35,434 nucleotides of DNA from an uncultured Muribaculaceae bacterium (GCA_944321715.1 CALUMJ010000003.1:86567-122000); one strand, 5' to 3'; positions 1 through 8,838 are shown, counted from the first letter of the stretch. Notes: generated by a model not told the origin, from the letters alone. Numbers and translations: made by a program.

Positions 1-2
1 AA

Positions 3-1478
3 ACGCTGTATGGTATTGTGAAAGAATATATTTTGCACAAATTCGGCGATGGAACCGCCGGTTCATCGCAGTTTGTAATCATGCCTAATGACGATGGTGT
101 AGCTTGCAATTGCGACCGATGCATAAAAACTGGCAATACCGTGGGTGATGCCACACCTGCCGTGGCACTGTTTGTTGCTCGGCTTGCGAGAGAATTTCCG
201 CGCCATCGTTTTTTTATGGGGGCTTATAGCAGCACGATTACACCTCCAGCCGAGGCTATGCCGGCGAATGTGGGTGTCATTGTCAGTGCCATGCGTTTGC
301 CATTGGCTGTAATGTCGGGGCGACGGTTAACCGATTTCGATGCCGCTGTCGAGGAATGGTCTGCGAAGTGCCATCGTGTGTATGTGTGGGATTACATCAA
401 TAATTTCGACGATTATTTCACACCTTTCCCGGTGCTTGGCATTATGCAGCGGCGGTTACAGCATTTTAAGGAAATAGGCGTGGATGGAATTTTCCTCAAT
501 GGCAGCGGCGAAGATTATTCGGCATTCTCGGGATTACACAACCATGTGCTGGCTGCATTGATGGCCGACCCGCATGGCAGTATCGATGAATTGGTACATG
601 AATATTTCACGCAGCATTATCCCACAGCTGGAGCAATGCTTGCGTCGCAATATCTGCAATGGAAAGAAAAGGCCAGGAAATGCAAGAAACTCAACATATA
701 TGCACCCATAGGCCAGGCGATGGGCTACCTTGGAAGCTACGACGAGTTCAAGGGATTCTATGACACGTTGCGCGCCGCCGCCGATACCGCAAAGGGTGAA
801 GAGCGAGAACAACTTGACCGCTTGACAATTGCCATGTCATATACGATGCTTGAAATGGCACGTGCCACGGGAGCAATTACCGATGTTGCCAATGTGAAAG
901 GATGGTTACGAATGCTATCCCGCGCCAGCAGGTATGACAACATGGGCAAAATATCGGAAAGCGGGCTTACGGTGGACGACTATATGAAATGCTGGGAAAT
1001 GTCAATCCTCGGTCATGAGCAAGACAACTTGCTTGCCGGGTATAGTGTGAAGGCATTGACGCAGCTCGATAGCGGATATGCCGACTTGTCGGTGCTGACC
1101 GACTGCACCAACGGCCTGCCATGTGGTTACCATTATGGGTGGCTCATTTCGTCGCTTGGCGATAAGATTGAATTGGAGTTCCCATTGGTGGGTAATGCCC
1201 GGCGGCTTGAGGTGTCGTTCATGAAGCTGACGCGCCACAGGATAGCACTGCCCGTTTCGGTCGAATTGTTGCATGACGGCATTGTCGTTGCCCGGCAAGT
1301 GGCCGACGATGCAGCCGAAGTGGATTTGTTGAGGGAAGACAGCCGCAGGCTCGTTTACAGCTTCGATGTGGGCGAAATCGCAGCTACAGGAGCTGTAAGT
1401 TTGGTGCTGCGAATCACACGCCCACGTGGCAAGGTCAACCATATAGCCATAGATGAAATCAGATTGAAACAACGATAA
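3..1478 (+). CDS. DUF4838 domain protein, 5'-truncated by window edge
   Basis: The reading frame is open from base 3 with no start codon that looks genuine, so the N-terminus lies outside the window; the GTG at 18 is internal. The visible 491 residues contain a Cys-rich stretch (CNCDRC, near residue 35), a WDYINNFDDYFTPFPV segment and an IFLNGSGEDYSAFSGLHNHV segment, which I recognise as the DUF4838 family, proteins related to alpha-glucuronidase-type glycoside hydrolases. The last ~120 residues look like a beta-sandwich accessory domain. It is the first visible gene of an operon that continues with a lipoprotein 14 bp downstream and with NamZ, so a role in glycan breakdown in the envelope or outside the cell is likely. 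The substrate cannot be read from the sequence. Confidence 0.8.
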   Translation, partial: TLYGIVKEYILHKFGDGTAGSSQFVIMPNDDGVACNCDRCIKTGNTVGDATPAVALFVARLAREFPRHRFFMGAYSSTITPPAEAMPANVGVIVSAMRLPLAVMSGRRLTDFDAAVEEWSAKCHRVYVWDYINNFDDYFTPFPVLGIMQRRLQHFKEIGVDGIFLNGSGEDYSAFSGLHNHVLAALMADPHGSIDELVHEYFTQHYPTAGAMLASQYLQWKEKARKCKKLNIYAPIGQAMGYLGSYDEFKGFYDTLRAAADTAKGEEREQLDRLTIAMSYTMLEMARATGAITDVANVKGWLRMLSRASRYDNMGKISESGLTVDDYMKCWEMSILGHEQDNLLAGYSVKALTQLDSGYADLSVLTDCTNGLPCGYHYGWLISSLGDKIELEFPLVGNARRLEVSFMKLTRHRIALPVSVELLHDGIVVARQVADDAAEVDLLREDSRRLVYSFDVGEIAATGAVSLVLRITRPRGKVNHIAIDEIRLKQR

Positions 1479-1492
1479 AAAAGCATATAGAT

Positions 1493-2017
1493 ATGATAAA
1501 TAAAGCATTAGGTGTTGCGGCCATATTGTCGATTGCCATTTGTGCGACGGTGTTTTTATCGTCGTGCAAGAAAACAGTGGAAATGACCACAATCGAGATA
1601 GAAGACCAAGACCGCCATTATTACCCTATTTTGCAAGGCGAGGAACTGGAGCTGAATTACGGGTTCACAAACCTTGGCGAAGACCCTTTAATCATAAGGG
1701 AGGTGCAAACGTCGTGCGGCTGCATGTTTGTCAACGACGACTTGCCGATAGTGATATTGCCTCGCAAAAAGGGTTATATCCACATCAAGTATAACAGTAC
1801 CAAAAACATCGGGCTTGTGAAGCATTACATTTATTGCTACGGCAACATTGCGCCCGAGGGGCGCGCCGAGTTGCGCTTTGACGTGCATGTGGTGCCTGAT
1901 GCCGATTATACGCGAGATTACGAAGAATTGTATCGTGAGCAGCGTGAACTCAACGGTGCTGTGAGCGATGCGGTCGATGGCGGCTTGCAACGCGGATATT
2001 ACGTTGACCTTCCATAG
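1493..2017 (+). CDS. DUF1573 domain lipoprotein
   Basis: A 174-residue protein with a lipoprotein signal: a hydrophobic stretch at residues 5-22 followed by the lipobox LSSC, so Cys25 should be lipidated and the protein membrane anchored in the periplasm or outer membrane. Residues 45-115 carry the DUF1573 Ig-like pattern (GEELELNYGFTNLGEDPL, then a TSCGC motif, then a basic PRKKGYIHIKYNS strand). DUF1573 proteins are very common in Bacteroidota and have no agreed function. The start lies 14 bp after the preceding stop and NamZ follows after 29 bp, so it is co-transcribed with glycan-processing genes. I infer an accessory envelope role only. Confidence 0.85.
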   Translation: MINKALGVAAILSIAICATVFLSSCKKTVEMTTIEIEDQDRHYYPILQGEELELNYGFTNLGEDPLIIREVQTSCGCMFVNDDLPIVILPRKKGYIHIKYNSTKNIGLVKHYIYCYGNIAPEGRAELRFDVHVVPDADYTRDYEELYREQRELNGAVSDAVDGGLQRGYYVDLP

Positions 2018-2046
2018 AATTATAATTTTGAATCAACAATTAAATT

Positions 2047-3225
2047 ATGAGTAGAAGATTTTTTATGTGCATCATTGCGACATTGATGGTGTTGACTCCT
2101 CTTGTGATGCACTCGCAGTCAATCACCGTGGGCGCTGAACGTGTCACCGATTATGCGCCGTTGCTTGCAGGCAAGCGTGTGGCTCTGCTCGGCAATCACA
2201 CCAGCATGGTGGGTAATCGCCACACACTTGACGTTATGCTCGACAACGGTATCAACGTCACCACGATTTTTTCACCCGAGCACGGTTTCCGCGGCAGTGC
2301 CGATGCCGGCGAGCATGTGTCGAGCAGCGTGGACGAAGCTACTGGCATACCAATAGCGTCGCTTTATGACGGCAAGAAGCGAATGCCATCGGCCGAAACG
2401 ATGGCCGAGTTTGATGTGATAGTCACCGACCTGCAAGATGTGGGATTACGCTATTACACCTATTATGTGACGATGTTGCGGCTGATGAATGTTGCCGCCC
2501 AGTATGGCAAGGAGTTTATTGTGCTTGACCGTCCGAATCCCAATGGCATGTATGTCGATGGGCCAATTCTTGATATGAAATATAAGTCGGGAGTCGGCGC
2601 ATTGCCTATTCCGGTGGTGCATGGCATGACACTTGGCGAACTTGCTCTGATGATTGACGGCGAAGGGTGGCTCGATGGCGGCCGGCGGCTCGGCAACGAC
2701 CTCACTGTGGTGATTTGCAAAGGTTACACCCACCAGACCCGTTACGAATTGCCAGTGTTCCCGTCGCCCAATCTGAAGTCGATGCTTGCCATATACTTGT
2801 ACCCGTCCACATGTTACTTTGAAGGCACGGTGGTAAGCCTTGGGCGCGGCACCGACCATCCGTTTGAAATTTATGGCCATCCCGACATGCAAGGGTGCTC
2901 GTTCTCGTTCACGCCTCAGAGCATTGCAGGTGCTAAAAATCCGCCGTTGCTTGGGCGCAAGTGCTATGGTCGCGACCTTACAGGACTTGACAACGAAGCG
3001 GTGATTGCTGCCGGAATCAACCTTGAATATGTCATCGACGCTTACAATAACCTTGGGCTTGGCGACAAGTTCTTTACATCGTTTTTTGACCTGCTCATGG
3101 GCAATGGCGATGTGCGTCGCATGATAGTCGAGGGGAAAAGTGCTGCCGAAATCAAGACAACATGGAGCGACGACGTTGAGGCCTTTAAGGCTCGCCGCCG
3201 TGGCTATTTGTTGTATGCCGAATAA
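2047..3225 (+). CDS. namZ: exo-beta-N-acetylmuramidase NamZ (DUF1343, GH171)
   Basis: A 392-residue exported protein with a signal peptide at residues 1-24 and Gln at the likely +1 position (MHS/QSITV). The body matches the DUF1343 family throughout: LLGNHTS, FSPEHGFRG (about residues 80-88), TDLQDVGLRYYTY, a FIVLDRPNPNG motif, and FPSPNLKS followed by YPSTCYFEGTVVSLGRGT. The characterised member NamZ removes single N-acetylmuramic acid units from the non-reducing end of peptidoglycan fragments. Its length is normal for the family. The next gene, a sodium:solute symporter, starts 11 bp downstream, a pairing that fits MurNAc release followed by uptake. The enzymatic assignment rests on family membership; the MurNAc-salvage reading of the operon is inference. 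Confidence 0.9.
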   Translation: MSRRFFMCIIATLMVLTPLVMHSQSITVGAERVTDYAPLLAGKRVALLGNHTSMVGNRHTLDVMLDNGINVTTIFSPEHGFRGSADAGEHVSSSVDEATGIPIASLYDGKKRMPSAETMAEFDVIVTDLQDVGLRYYTYYVTMLRLMNVAAQYGKEFIVLDRPNPNGMYVDGPILDMKYKSGVGALPIPVVHGMTLGELALMIDGEGWLDGGRRLGNDLTVVICKGYTHQTRYELPVFPSPNLKSMLAIYLYPSTCYFEGTVVSLGRGTDHPFEIYGHPDMQGCSFSFTPQSIAGAKNPPLLGRKCYGRDLTGLDNEAVIAAGINLEYVIDAYNNLGLGDKFFTSFFDLLMGNGDVRRMIVEGKSAAEIKTTWSDDVEAFKARRRGYLLYAE

Positions 3226-3236
3226 AATGCGCATCT

Positions 3237-4709
3237 ATGACACCTATAATAGTTCTCGCCACCATAGCAGCATATTTCGCGTTGCTGTTTGTCGTTTCGG
3301 CCTTGGCCGGGCGAGGCAGCGACAATGCGAGTTTCTTCACAGGTAATCGTCAAGCCCCTTGGGTGGTTGTGGCGTTTGCCACTATGGGTGCGGCAATCTC
3401 GGGAGTGACATTCATCTCGGTTCCGGGCATGGTCGTCGCCAAGGGCTACAGCTACTTGCAGATGGTGCTTGGCTTCATTGTGGGTTATGTGGCGATAGCA
3501 TTTGTGCTTGTGCCGCTGTTCTACAAGCGCAATTTGTTGTCGATATATGGTTACCTTGAGCAACGTTTCGGCATGGCCACGTATCGCAGCGGCGCATGGT
3601 TCTTCTTTGTGTCGAAGATGCTGGGAGCCTCGGTGCGCTTCTTTGTCGTCTGTGTGGTGCTGCAAAGCCTTGCATTCGGGCCGTTGGGAGTGCCTTTTGC
3701 AGTGAATGTGGTCATCACCATTGCGCTAATTTGGCTTTACACGATGCAGGGAGGGGTAAAGACTGTGATATGGACCGACACGCTCAAATCGTTTTGCCTC
3801 GTCATGTCGGTGGTGCTGTGCATCGTTTTCATCGCCAATGGGCTTGGAATGGACTTTACTACTATGGTGGCGGCTGTAGCTGGCGACGAAACGTCGCGAG
3901 TGTTTTATTTCGACGACCCCAAGTCGGGCGAATACTTCTGGAAGCAGTTTGTGGCCGGCATTTTCATGGTGATTGCCACCTCGGGGCTCGACCAAGATAT
4001 GATGCAGCGCAACCTTGCGTGCCGCAACAGCCGCGACTCGCAGAAAAACATGATAGTGAGTGGCGTTTCGCAATTCTTTGTTATCGCCTTGTTTCTCGTC
4101 CTTGGCACATTGCTGGTGATGTATGTGCGGCATACTCCGGGGCTGTCGCTTCCCGAGAAGAGCGATGAGCTGTTTGGGCTTGTCGCATCACACGGCTCGA
4201 TGCCTGTGATTGTTGGCGTGGTGTTTATTCTCGGGCTTGTGGCAGCGGCCTATTCGGCTGCTGGGTCGGCGCTCACATCGCTCACCACGTCGTTCACTGT
4301 CGATATACTCGGTGGCAACCATCTCGACGAACACCGTCTGACGCTCACTCGCCGTTGGGTACATGTGGGTATGTCGGTGGCAATGGGGGTGGTGATAGTC
4401 GTGTTTTATGCCATCAGCGACAGCGATGCCATAAGTGCAGTTTACACGCTTGCCAGTTATACCTATGGCCCTATACTGGGGTTGTTTGCGTTCGGGCTTG
4501 CCGTGCCATTGCGTGTGCGCGACCGCTTTGTGCCTGTGGTGTGCATCGCAGCCCCGGTGATATGCTATTTCGTGCAGCGTGCGCTGCTCGTGCATTATGG
4601 CTACACGATGAGCTTTGAGTTGCTGCTGCTCAATGCGATTGTGACGATGGTAGGATTGTTGTTGCTTTCGACAGGGAGGGGTGCTGATGGCAAGGAACTT
4701 GATAAATAA
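3237..4709 (+). CDS. sodium:solute symporter (SSS family)
   Basis: A 490-residue polytopic inner-membrane protein with about 13 hydrophobic segments. The N-terminus carries the SSS signature region (SFFTGNRQAPWVVVAFATMGAAISG, residues 33-57), followed by the SVPGM loop and a cytoplasmic DQDMMQRNLACRN segment near residue 255, typical of this family. It couples inward sodium flow to solute uptake. The gene starts 11 bp after namZ and overlaps the next gene by 23 bp. In Tannerella the MurNAc transporter MurT belongs to a salvage locus, so MurNAc or a related cell-wall sugar is the most economical substrate guess. The sequence alone does not fix the solute. Confidence 0.88.
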   Translation: MTPIIVLATIAAYFALLFVVSALAGRGSDNASFFTGNRQAPWVVVAFATMGAAISGVTFISVPGMVVAKGYSYLQMVLGFIVGYVAIAFVLVPLFYKRNLLSIYGYLEQRFGMATYRSGAWFFFVSKMLGASVRFFVVCVVLQSLAFGPLGVPFAVNVVITIALIWLYTMQGGVKTVIWTDTLKSFCLVMSVVLCIVFIANGLGMDFTTMVAAVAGDETSRVFYFDDPKSGEYFWKQFVAGIFMVIATSGLDQDMMQRNLACRNSRDSQKNMIVSGVSQFFVIALFLVLGTLLVMYVRHTPGLSLPEKSDELFGLVASHGSMPVIVGVVFILGLVAAAYSAAGSALTSLTTSFTVDILGGNHLDEHRLTLTRRWVHVGMSVAMGVVIVVFYAISDSDAISAVYTLASYTYGPILGLFAFGLAVPLRVRDRFVPVVCIAAPVICYFVQRALLVHYGYTMSFELLLLNAIVTMVGLLLLSTGRGADGKELDK

Positions 4710-5583
4710 ATACATCTGGATTATCGATACAATCCAACGCTATGGACGCATCACTCGTGAGGAACTTAACAACCTGTGGGTGAAATCGTCGGTTAGCGAC
4801 GGAGAACCTCTTGCACGGCGCACGTTCTATAACTATCGTCAGGGCATTGCCGACACGTTCAACGTGGAAGTGGAATGTGACCCATCGACGTTTGAGTATT
4901 ATATCGACACTTCGGGGAACGAGCAGGACGACCGTTTGCGAAACTGGTTGCTCGATGCTGCCTCGATGAGCGGAATGCTGTCGGATTCGCGTGACGTGTC
5001 CGACCGTATAGTGCTTGAAGATGTGCCGAGCGCGCGTGGCAACTTGCCAGTGGTAATCCAGGCAATCAAGGAATCTAACCGCATAAACTTTTCATATCGG
5101 GCCTACAACAGAGTCAATACAAAGCGCAATATTACCATTGAACCATATTTTGTGCGCATATTCAAGCAATTATGGTATGTGATAGGATATAACACCCGCG
5201 ATGGTATGATTAAGACTTATTCGCTCGACCGCATGAGCGACGTAGTAATTCGTAAAGAGCATTTCTCCATGCCGAAAGGGTTCAGTGCCGCCGATTATTT
5301 CAAAGATTGTTTCGGCATCATGCAGAGCAAAGGAGAGCCTAAGGAGGTGGTGCTGAAAGTTACGAGCAACCAAGCTAAGTATTTCCGTGCATTGCCGCTG
5401 CACCGCTCGCAAAATGAGGAAATACACGATAGTTACTCGCTTTTCCACTATCGCTTGCTCATAACATACGATTTCATACAAGAAATTCTTTCGCATGGGT
5501 CGCAAGTTGAGGTCGTCGCTCCTCCCGAGCTGAAGGCTATGGTAGTCAATGAATTGCGTACAGCACTCGCACAATACAATTAG
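4687..5583 (+). CDS. WYL domain transcriptional regulator
   Basis: About 298 residues. I chose the ATG at 4687 rather than the in-frame GTG at 4681, because MARNLINKYIWIIDTIQRYG is the usual N-terminus of these regulators. An N-terminal winged helix (residues 1-75, with ITREELNNLW and RRTFYNYRQGI) is followed by a WYL domain (about 115-195), where YFVRIFKQLWYVIGYNTRDG supplies the Trp-Tyr-Leu-like core and TYSLDRM follows. The C-terminal WCX-like extension ends at AQYN. WYL proteins sense ligands, often nucleotides or nucleic acids, and act mainly as repressors. Its overlap with the symporter gene suggests it controls this operon. Its last codons lie next to a large inverted-repeat region. 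Confidence 0.88.
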   Translation: MARNLINKYIWIIDTIQRYGRITREELNNLWVKSSVSDGEPLARRTFYNYRQGIADTFNVEVECDPSTFEYYIDTSGNEQDDRLRNWLLDAASMSGMLSDSRDVSDRIVLEDVPSARGNLPVVIQAIKESNRINFSYRAYNRVNTKRNITIEPYFVRIFKQLWYVIGYNTRDGMIKTYSLDRMSDVVIRKEHFSMPKGFSAADYFKDCFGIMQSKGEPKEVVLKVTSNQAKYFRALPLHRSQNEEIHDSYSLFHYRLLITYDFIQEILSHGSQVEVVAPPELKAMVVNELRTALAQYN

Positions 5584-5624
5584 CAATTGACAATTGATAA
5601 TTGACAATGGTGTCTATTGTGTTT

Positions 5625-5649
5625 GTAGTGACGCACGGCTCGTGCGTCC
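5625..5649 (+). repeat. REP-like hairpin, family A, copy 1
   Basis: GTAG is followed, after one base, by a palindrome with a 3-base loop: (G)ACGCACG, GCT, CGTGCGTC(C). In this copy the first stem base is T instead of G, so the stem is 8 bp. The layout, a GTAG leader directly before a hairpin, is that of REP elements mobilised by REP-associated tyrosine transposases. Confidence 0.8.
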
Positions 5650-5738
5650 GTGGCGACTATGATATATTACACTGAAATGTAGTGCGTTATCGACGCTGTG
5701 CCATACGGGGTGTATCAAAATTAGCATCAATCTGGTTC

Positions 5739-5763
5739 GTAGGGACGCACGGCTCGTGCGTCC
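5739..5763 (+). repeat. REP-like hairpin, family A, copy 2
   Basis: GTAG followed by GGACGCACG, loop GCT, CGTGCGTCC: a perfect 9-bp stem. It faces copy 3 head to head (5826-5850), forming a BIME-like inverted pair separated by 62 bp. Confidence 0.85.
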
Positions 5764-5825
5764 GCGTGCTGCAAGGTACTATTAAATCGCTATGATTCAA
5801 CCCAATATATACATATTGACGCAGC

Positions 5826-5850
5826 GGACGCACGAGCCGTGCGTCCCTAC
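5826..5850 (-). repeat. REP-like hairpin, family A, copy 3
   Basis: Reverse-strand copy with an identical GTAG leader and the same perfect 9-bp stem with a 3-base loop as copy 2. The bases flanking both copies (TTCGTAGG / CCTACGAA) also match. Confidence 0.85.
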
Positions 5851-5915
5851 GAAATCACTTAAATCTGCATTTTGATACACCCTCCTACGAATAGGTCGTA
5901 TTATCCGAGAAATTG

Positions 5916-6572
5916 TCAATTGTCAATTGCTCTGTATTTCGTGCCTTTTAGCTCGAAGGTGATGCTGTCGGTGAGGTAGGGGCGCAGTATGTCGTAATCT
6001 TCACGGGTCATGGTGCCTTGCACAGTCGGGGTTATGGTCATTCGCCCTGTGGCAGGGTCGATGTTGCACTCCATTGATGGCATTTTTACCATTGTGGCCA
6101 AGTCGGCTTTTTTATGCGTTTTGTCGCCCTTTGGGATGACGATGAAGTCGTCCAATGAGGGCATTTTGAAATGTTTGGAGGTGTTCAATTCATTCCACTC
6201 GGTGTCGTAAGCGACGACATGGCTGTCGGCTGCTGGCAGCAATACAGTTTGCACGACGTAAAGCACTGTATCGCGCTTCGACGTGGCCATTAGCAGTTCC
6301 ACGTGGCTGCTGGCCGATGTGCGCAACTTCATGTAATTGGCCGAGAGTGTGTCGATAGAGGTTGTTCCGCCGAAATTGTTTGTTATCGGCATGTTCTGCC
6401 CGGCTTCGTAATAGTCGAGCATATCGAGCCTGTCGTCATGCGTGAGCGACATGAAAATCCCGTTTTGCTCGGCTGCAAAGAAGTCGCGCACAGTGCGAGC
6501 CGCCGTGGGCAAAGCCACGGCGACTGTGAGCAGCAGTGTGGTTATGGCTGATTTCACGATTGTCATAGTCAT
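5916..6572 (-). CDS. DUF3256 family exported protein
   Basis: A 218-residue protein with a signal peptide (hydrophobic residues 9-22, then PTAARTV). The body (RDFFAAEQNGIFMSLTHDDR, LDMLDYYEAG and a long C-terminal half ending RAIDN) matches DUF3256, a Bacteroidales-specific family of unknown function found as single-copy genes in many gut genomes. It starts 41 bp after the helicase stop with no promoter motif in the gap, so it is probably read from the helicase promoter. Its final codons are part of the outer arm of the intergenic inverted repeat. ATGs at codons 1 and 3 are both possible starts. Confidence 0.8.
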   Translation of the reverse strand: MTMTIVKSAITTLLLTVAVALPTAARTVRDFFAAEQNGIFMSLTHDDRLDMLDYYEAGQNMPITNNFGGTTSIDTLSANYMKLRTSASSHVELLMATSKRDTVLYVVQTVLLPAADSHVVAYDTEWNELNTSKHFKMPSLDDFIVIPKGDKTHKKADLATMVKMPSMECNIDPATGRMTITPTVQGTMTREDYDILRPYLTDSITFELKGTKYRAIDN

Positions 6573-6613
6573 AGTGGAATTACAGGTCGTGAAATTAAGA
6601 AATAAACCGCAGT

Positions 6614-8500
6614 TTATCGTTTTTTCTTTATAAATTTATCATAATTGCCGTGCATTTCTTTTTTGCGCTCGCCACCTTTTGCTTCTTTGCCGCGCTGGCT
6701 GCGGGCTTCGCGCGTCTTGAAGCCGCGTTCCTGGTCGCGGCGAGTGCGTCGGTCGATGCCGCCTTTGCCGCGTCGGTCGCGGTCGCGTCCTTCACCCTTC
6801 GACGAACGTTTTCCGCCCTTGCCTCGGTTTTCGGCTGCATAGTCCTTGTCGGGGTCGGCGATTTCGCTGTAAAGACGTTTGCCGAAGAAGTCGGAGTTGC
6901 GCAGAGCCGTTGCCACGCGTTGTCCGTCACCCTTGCGCACGTCGAATAGCGAGTATCCCGGCATCAAGTCGATGCGGCCCACTTCGATGCGTTCGCCTTG
7001 CACGTTGTCGTTGATGAGTCCTATGAGGTCGGCGGCAAAGAACCCGTCGGCCTTGCCGGCGTTGATATACACTCGGTCATATCCGGGTTCACCCGTGCGG
7101 CGGTCTTTTTCTTCTTTCGACATTTCGGCACCGCCTTTACGCTTCTTGCTGCCTTTTTCCTTGCCCTTCTTGTCGGTCACGATGTCGAGTTTTGGCGCGT
7201 CCTTGTAATAGTCGAGCAGGCGGTTGAATTCGAGCGAAAGCACGCGCTTGATTAGGTCTTCGCCCGAAAGCCATTCTAATTTCTTTTGTATGCCGGGGAT
7301 GTATTGGCTTATTACCTCTTCATCTACCTTGACTTTCTCGATGCGGTCGGCGAGGTTGTAGAGTTGGCGTTCGATGATGCGTTCGGGCGTAGGCACTTCG
7401 CGCAGCTCGAATTGCTTGCCTATGCGTTTTTCTATATCCTTGATTTTGCCTTTCTCGCGCGAGTGGACGATTGACACCGACACGCCAGTCTTGCCAGCGC
7501 GGCCGGTGCGGCCGCTGCGGTGGGTGTAGGTGGCCACGTCGTCGGGAAGGCCATAGTTGATGACATGCGTCAGGTCGCTCACGTCAAGGCCGCGTGCTGC
7601 CACGTCGGTGGCAACAAGCAATTGCAGGTTGCGCTCGCGGAACTTCTTCATCACTGCGTCGCGCTGTGCCTGCGACAGGTCGCCGTGCAGCGAGTCGGCA
7701 TTGTAGCCGTCCACAATCAGCTTGTCGGCAATCTCTTGCGTTTCGCGTCGAGTGCGGCAGAATATGATGCCGTATATGGCGGGGTTGTAGTCGGCTATTC
7801 GTTTCAATGCGAGGTACTTGTCGCGTGCATGCACGAGGTAGTATATGTGCCGCACATTTTCGGCACCTTCGTTGCGGGTGCCTATTACATATTCCTCGGG
7901 ATTGTGCATGAAGCGCGCAGCGATTTTGGCAATTTCGGGGGGCATAGTTGCCGAGAACATGAGCATCTTGCGCTCTTCCGGCACGTGGGTGAGGATATCG
8001 TTGATGTCATCGACAAATCCCATGTTGAGCATCTCGTCGGCCTCGTCGAGGATTACCGTGTGCACGTTCTCAAGGTTGACTGTGCCACGCTTGATGAGGT
8101 CGAGCAGGCGGCCAGGTGTGGCCACGATGATTTGCACGCCGTTGCGCAGCGCGCGTATTTGGCTTTCGATGCTTGACCCACCGTAAACGGGCAGCACTTT
8201 CAGTCCATTGATATATTTTGAATAGTCGGCGAGGTCGCCGCCGATTTGCAAGCACAACTCGCGTGTGGGCGATATGATGAGTGCTTGAGGAACTTTGCGT
8301 TCTACGTCGATGCGTTGCAGCACTGGCAAGCCGAAAGCTGCCGTTTTGCCTGTGCCTGTTTGGGCAAGGGCAACCACGTCGTTGTCTTCGTTCAGCAAGT
8401 GTGGAATAACTTTTTCTTGTACTGGCATCGGGGTTTCATACCCCATTTCTGTTATAGCCTTCAATAAATCCTCGCGGACTCCTAATTCTTCAAATGTCAT
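6614..8500 (-). CDS. deaD: DEAD-box RNA helicase, DeaD/CsdA-like
   Basis: A 628-residue ATP-dependent RNA helicase with all core motifs: Q motif (PMPVQEKVIP, about 24-33), Walker A AQTGTGKT (46-53), PTRE (78-81), DEAD (152-155), SAT (183-185), RGLD and HRSGRTGR in the second RecA domain. After the core come a helical region, a DbpA-type RNA-binding domain (YINAGKADGFFAADLIGLIND to GYSLFDV, about 480-540), and a basic Arg/Gly/Lys-rich tail. Length and architecture match E. coli DeaD, which remodels structured RNA and aids ribosome assembly, particularly in the cold. A promoter lies at 8588-8619, giving an ~80-base leader. Confidence 0.93.
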   Translation of the reverse strand: MTFEELGVREDLLKAITEMGYETPMPVQEKVIPHLLNEDNDVVALAQTGTGKTAAFGLPVLQRIDVERKVPQALIISPTRELCLQIGGDLADYSKYINGLKVLPVYGGSSIESQIRALRNGVQIIVATPGRLLDLIKRGTVNLENVHTVILDEADEMLNMGFVDDINDILTHVPEERKMLMFSATMPPEIAKIAARFMHNPEEYVIGTRNEGAENVRHIYYLVHARDKYLALKRIADYNPAIYGIIFCRTRRETQEIADKLIVDGYNADSLHGDLSQAQRDAVMKKFRERNLQLLVATDVAARGLDVSDLTHVINYGLPDDVATYTHRSGRTGRAGKTGVSVSIVHSREKGKIKDIEKRIGKQFELREVPTPERIIERQLYNLADRIEKVKVDEEVISQYIPGIQKKLEWLSGEDLIKRVLSLEFNRLLDYYKDAPKLDIVTDKKGKEKGSKKRKGGAEMSKEEKDRRTGEPGYDRVYINAGKADGFFAADLIGLINDNVQGERIEVGRIDLMPGYSLFDVRKGDGQRVATALRNSDFFGKRLYSEIADPDKDYAAENRGKGGKRSSKGEGRDRDRRGKGGIDRRTRRDQERGFKTREARSQRGKEAKGGERKKEMHGNYDKFIKKKR

Positions 8501-8587
8501 ATTGTAATTTTAATCTTTAATCGTAAGTAATCGTGTGTAACAAGCTGTATTGCAGTGGCTGGGACCAAATGCCACCTTATTGGGGTG

Positions 8588-8619
8588 CAAAGGTAAGCAT
8601 ATTTTGTCGGATATGCAAG
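8588..8619 (-). promoter_or_regulatory. Bacteroidota promoter for the DEAD-box helicase
   Basis: On the minus strand TACCTTTG (8588-8595) fits the -7 consensus TAnnTTTG, and CTTG lies 20 bases upstream (8616-8619) as a near match to the TTTG -33 box. The start of transcription should be near 8581, about 80 bases before the helicase ATG. Confidence 0.7.
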
Positions 8620-8777
8620 TTGTAAAGCCAAAATGGTTGCAGGTAAATTAATGTGTGTTGGCAGGTAATTGCGTATTATTTTGTTAAATATGACTAAATG
8701 ATGTGGTGTCGTTAGGGCGTGAGATGTTGGGAGTGGCGTTAAATCAATATGTGATGTGAAATTTGTTAGCTTATGTT

Positions 8778-8808
8778 TTTGCATATTGATTTAAAGAGTG
8801 TAATTTTG
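8778..8808 (+). promoter_or_regulatory. Bacteroidota promoter for the S8 protease
   Basis: TTTG (8778-8781), exactly 19 bases, then TAATTTTG (8801-8808): a perfect sigma-ABfr-type promoter. Transcription would begin near 8815, so ATGs upstream of it cannot be the start of the protease. Confidence 0.85.
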
Positions 8809-8838
8809 TCGCAATTTGCTATAATAATGGGATTTCTA

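Larger units (their letters stand above)
5582..5931. repeat. nested palindromic region between convergent genes
   Basis: This 350-bp stretch between two convergent genes is built of nested inverted repeats. The outer arms (AGCAATTGACAATTGA, 5582-5597 and its complement 5916-5931) are 16 bp and perfect; the right arm encodes the last codons of the DUF3256 gene. Inside lie GGGTGTATCAAAAT (5708-5721) and its complement (5869-5882). Innermost is an opposed pair of REP-like hairpins (5739-5763 and 5826-5850), with a third hairpin at 5625-5649. No coding frame or T-rich terminator is present. The region could fold into a very large cruciform and may serve as the shared 3' end of both transcripts. 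Confidence 0.8.

Noticed and set aside
2446-3234. 262-codon minus-strand frame
   Set aside because: Antisense to namZ; the product is rich in His and Cys, as is usual for shadow frames in this codon usage.
5625-5850. Repeated hairpins considered as a CRISPR array
   Set aside because: Only three copies in mixed orientation, irregular spacing and no cas genes; they fit REP-like elements.
7520-8176. 218-codon plus-strand frame
   Set aside because: Lies entirely antisense to the DEAD-box helicase core; no start context or promoter.
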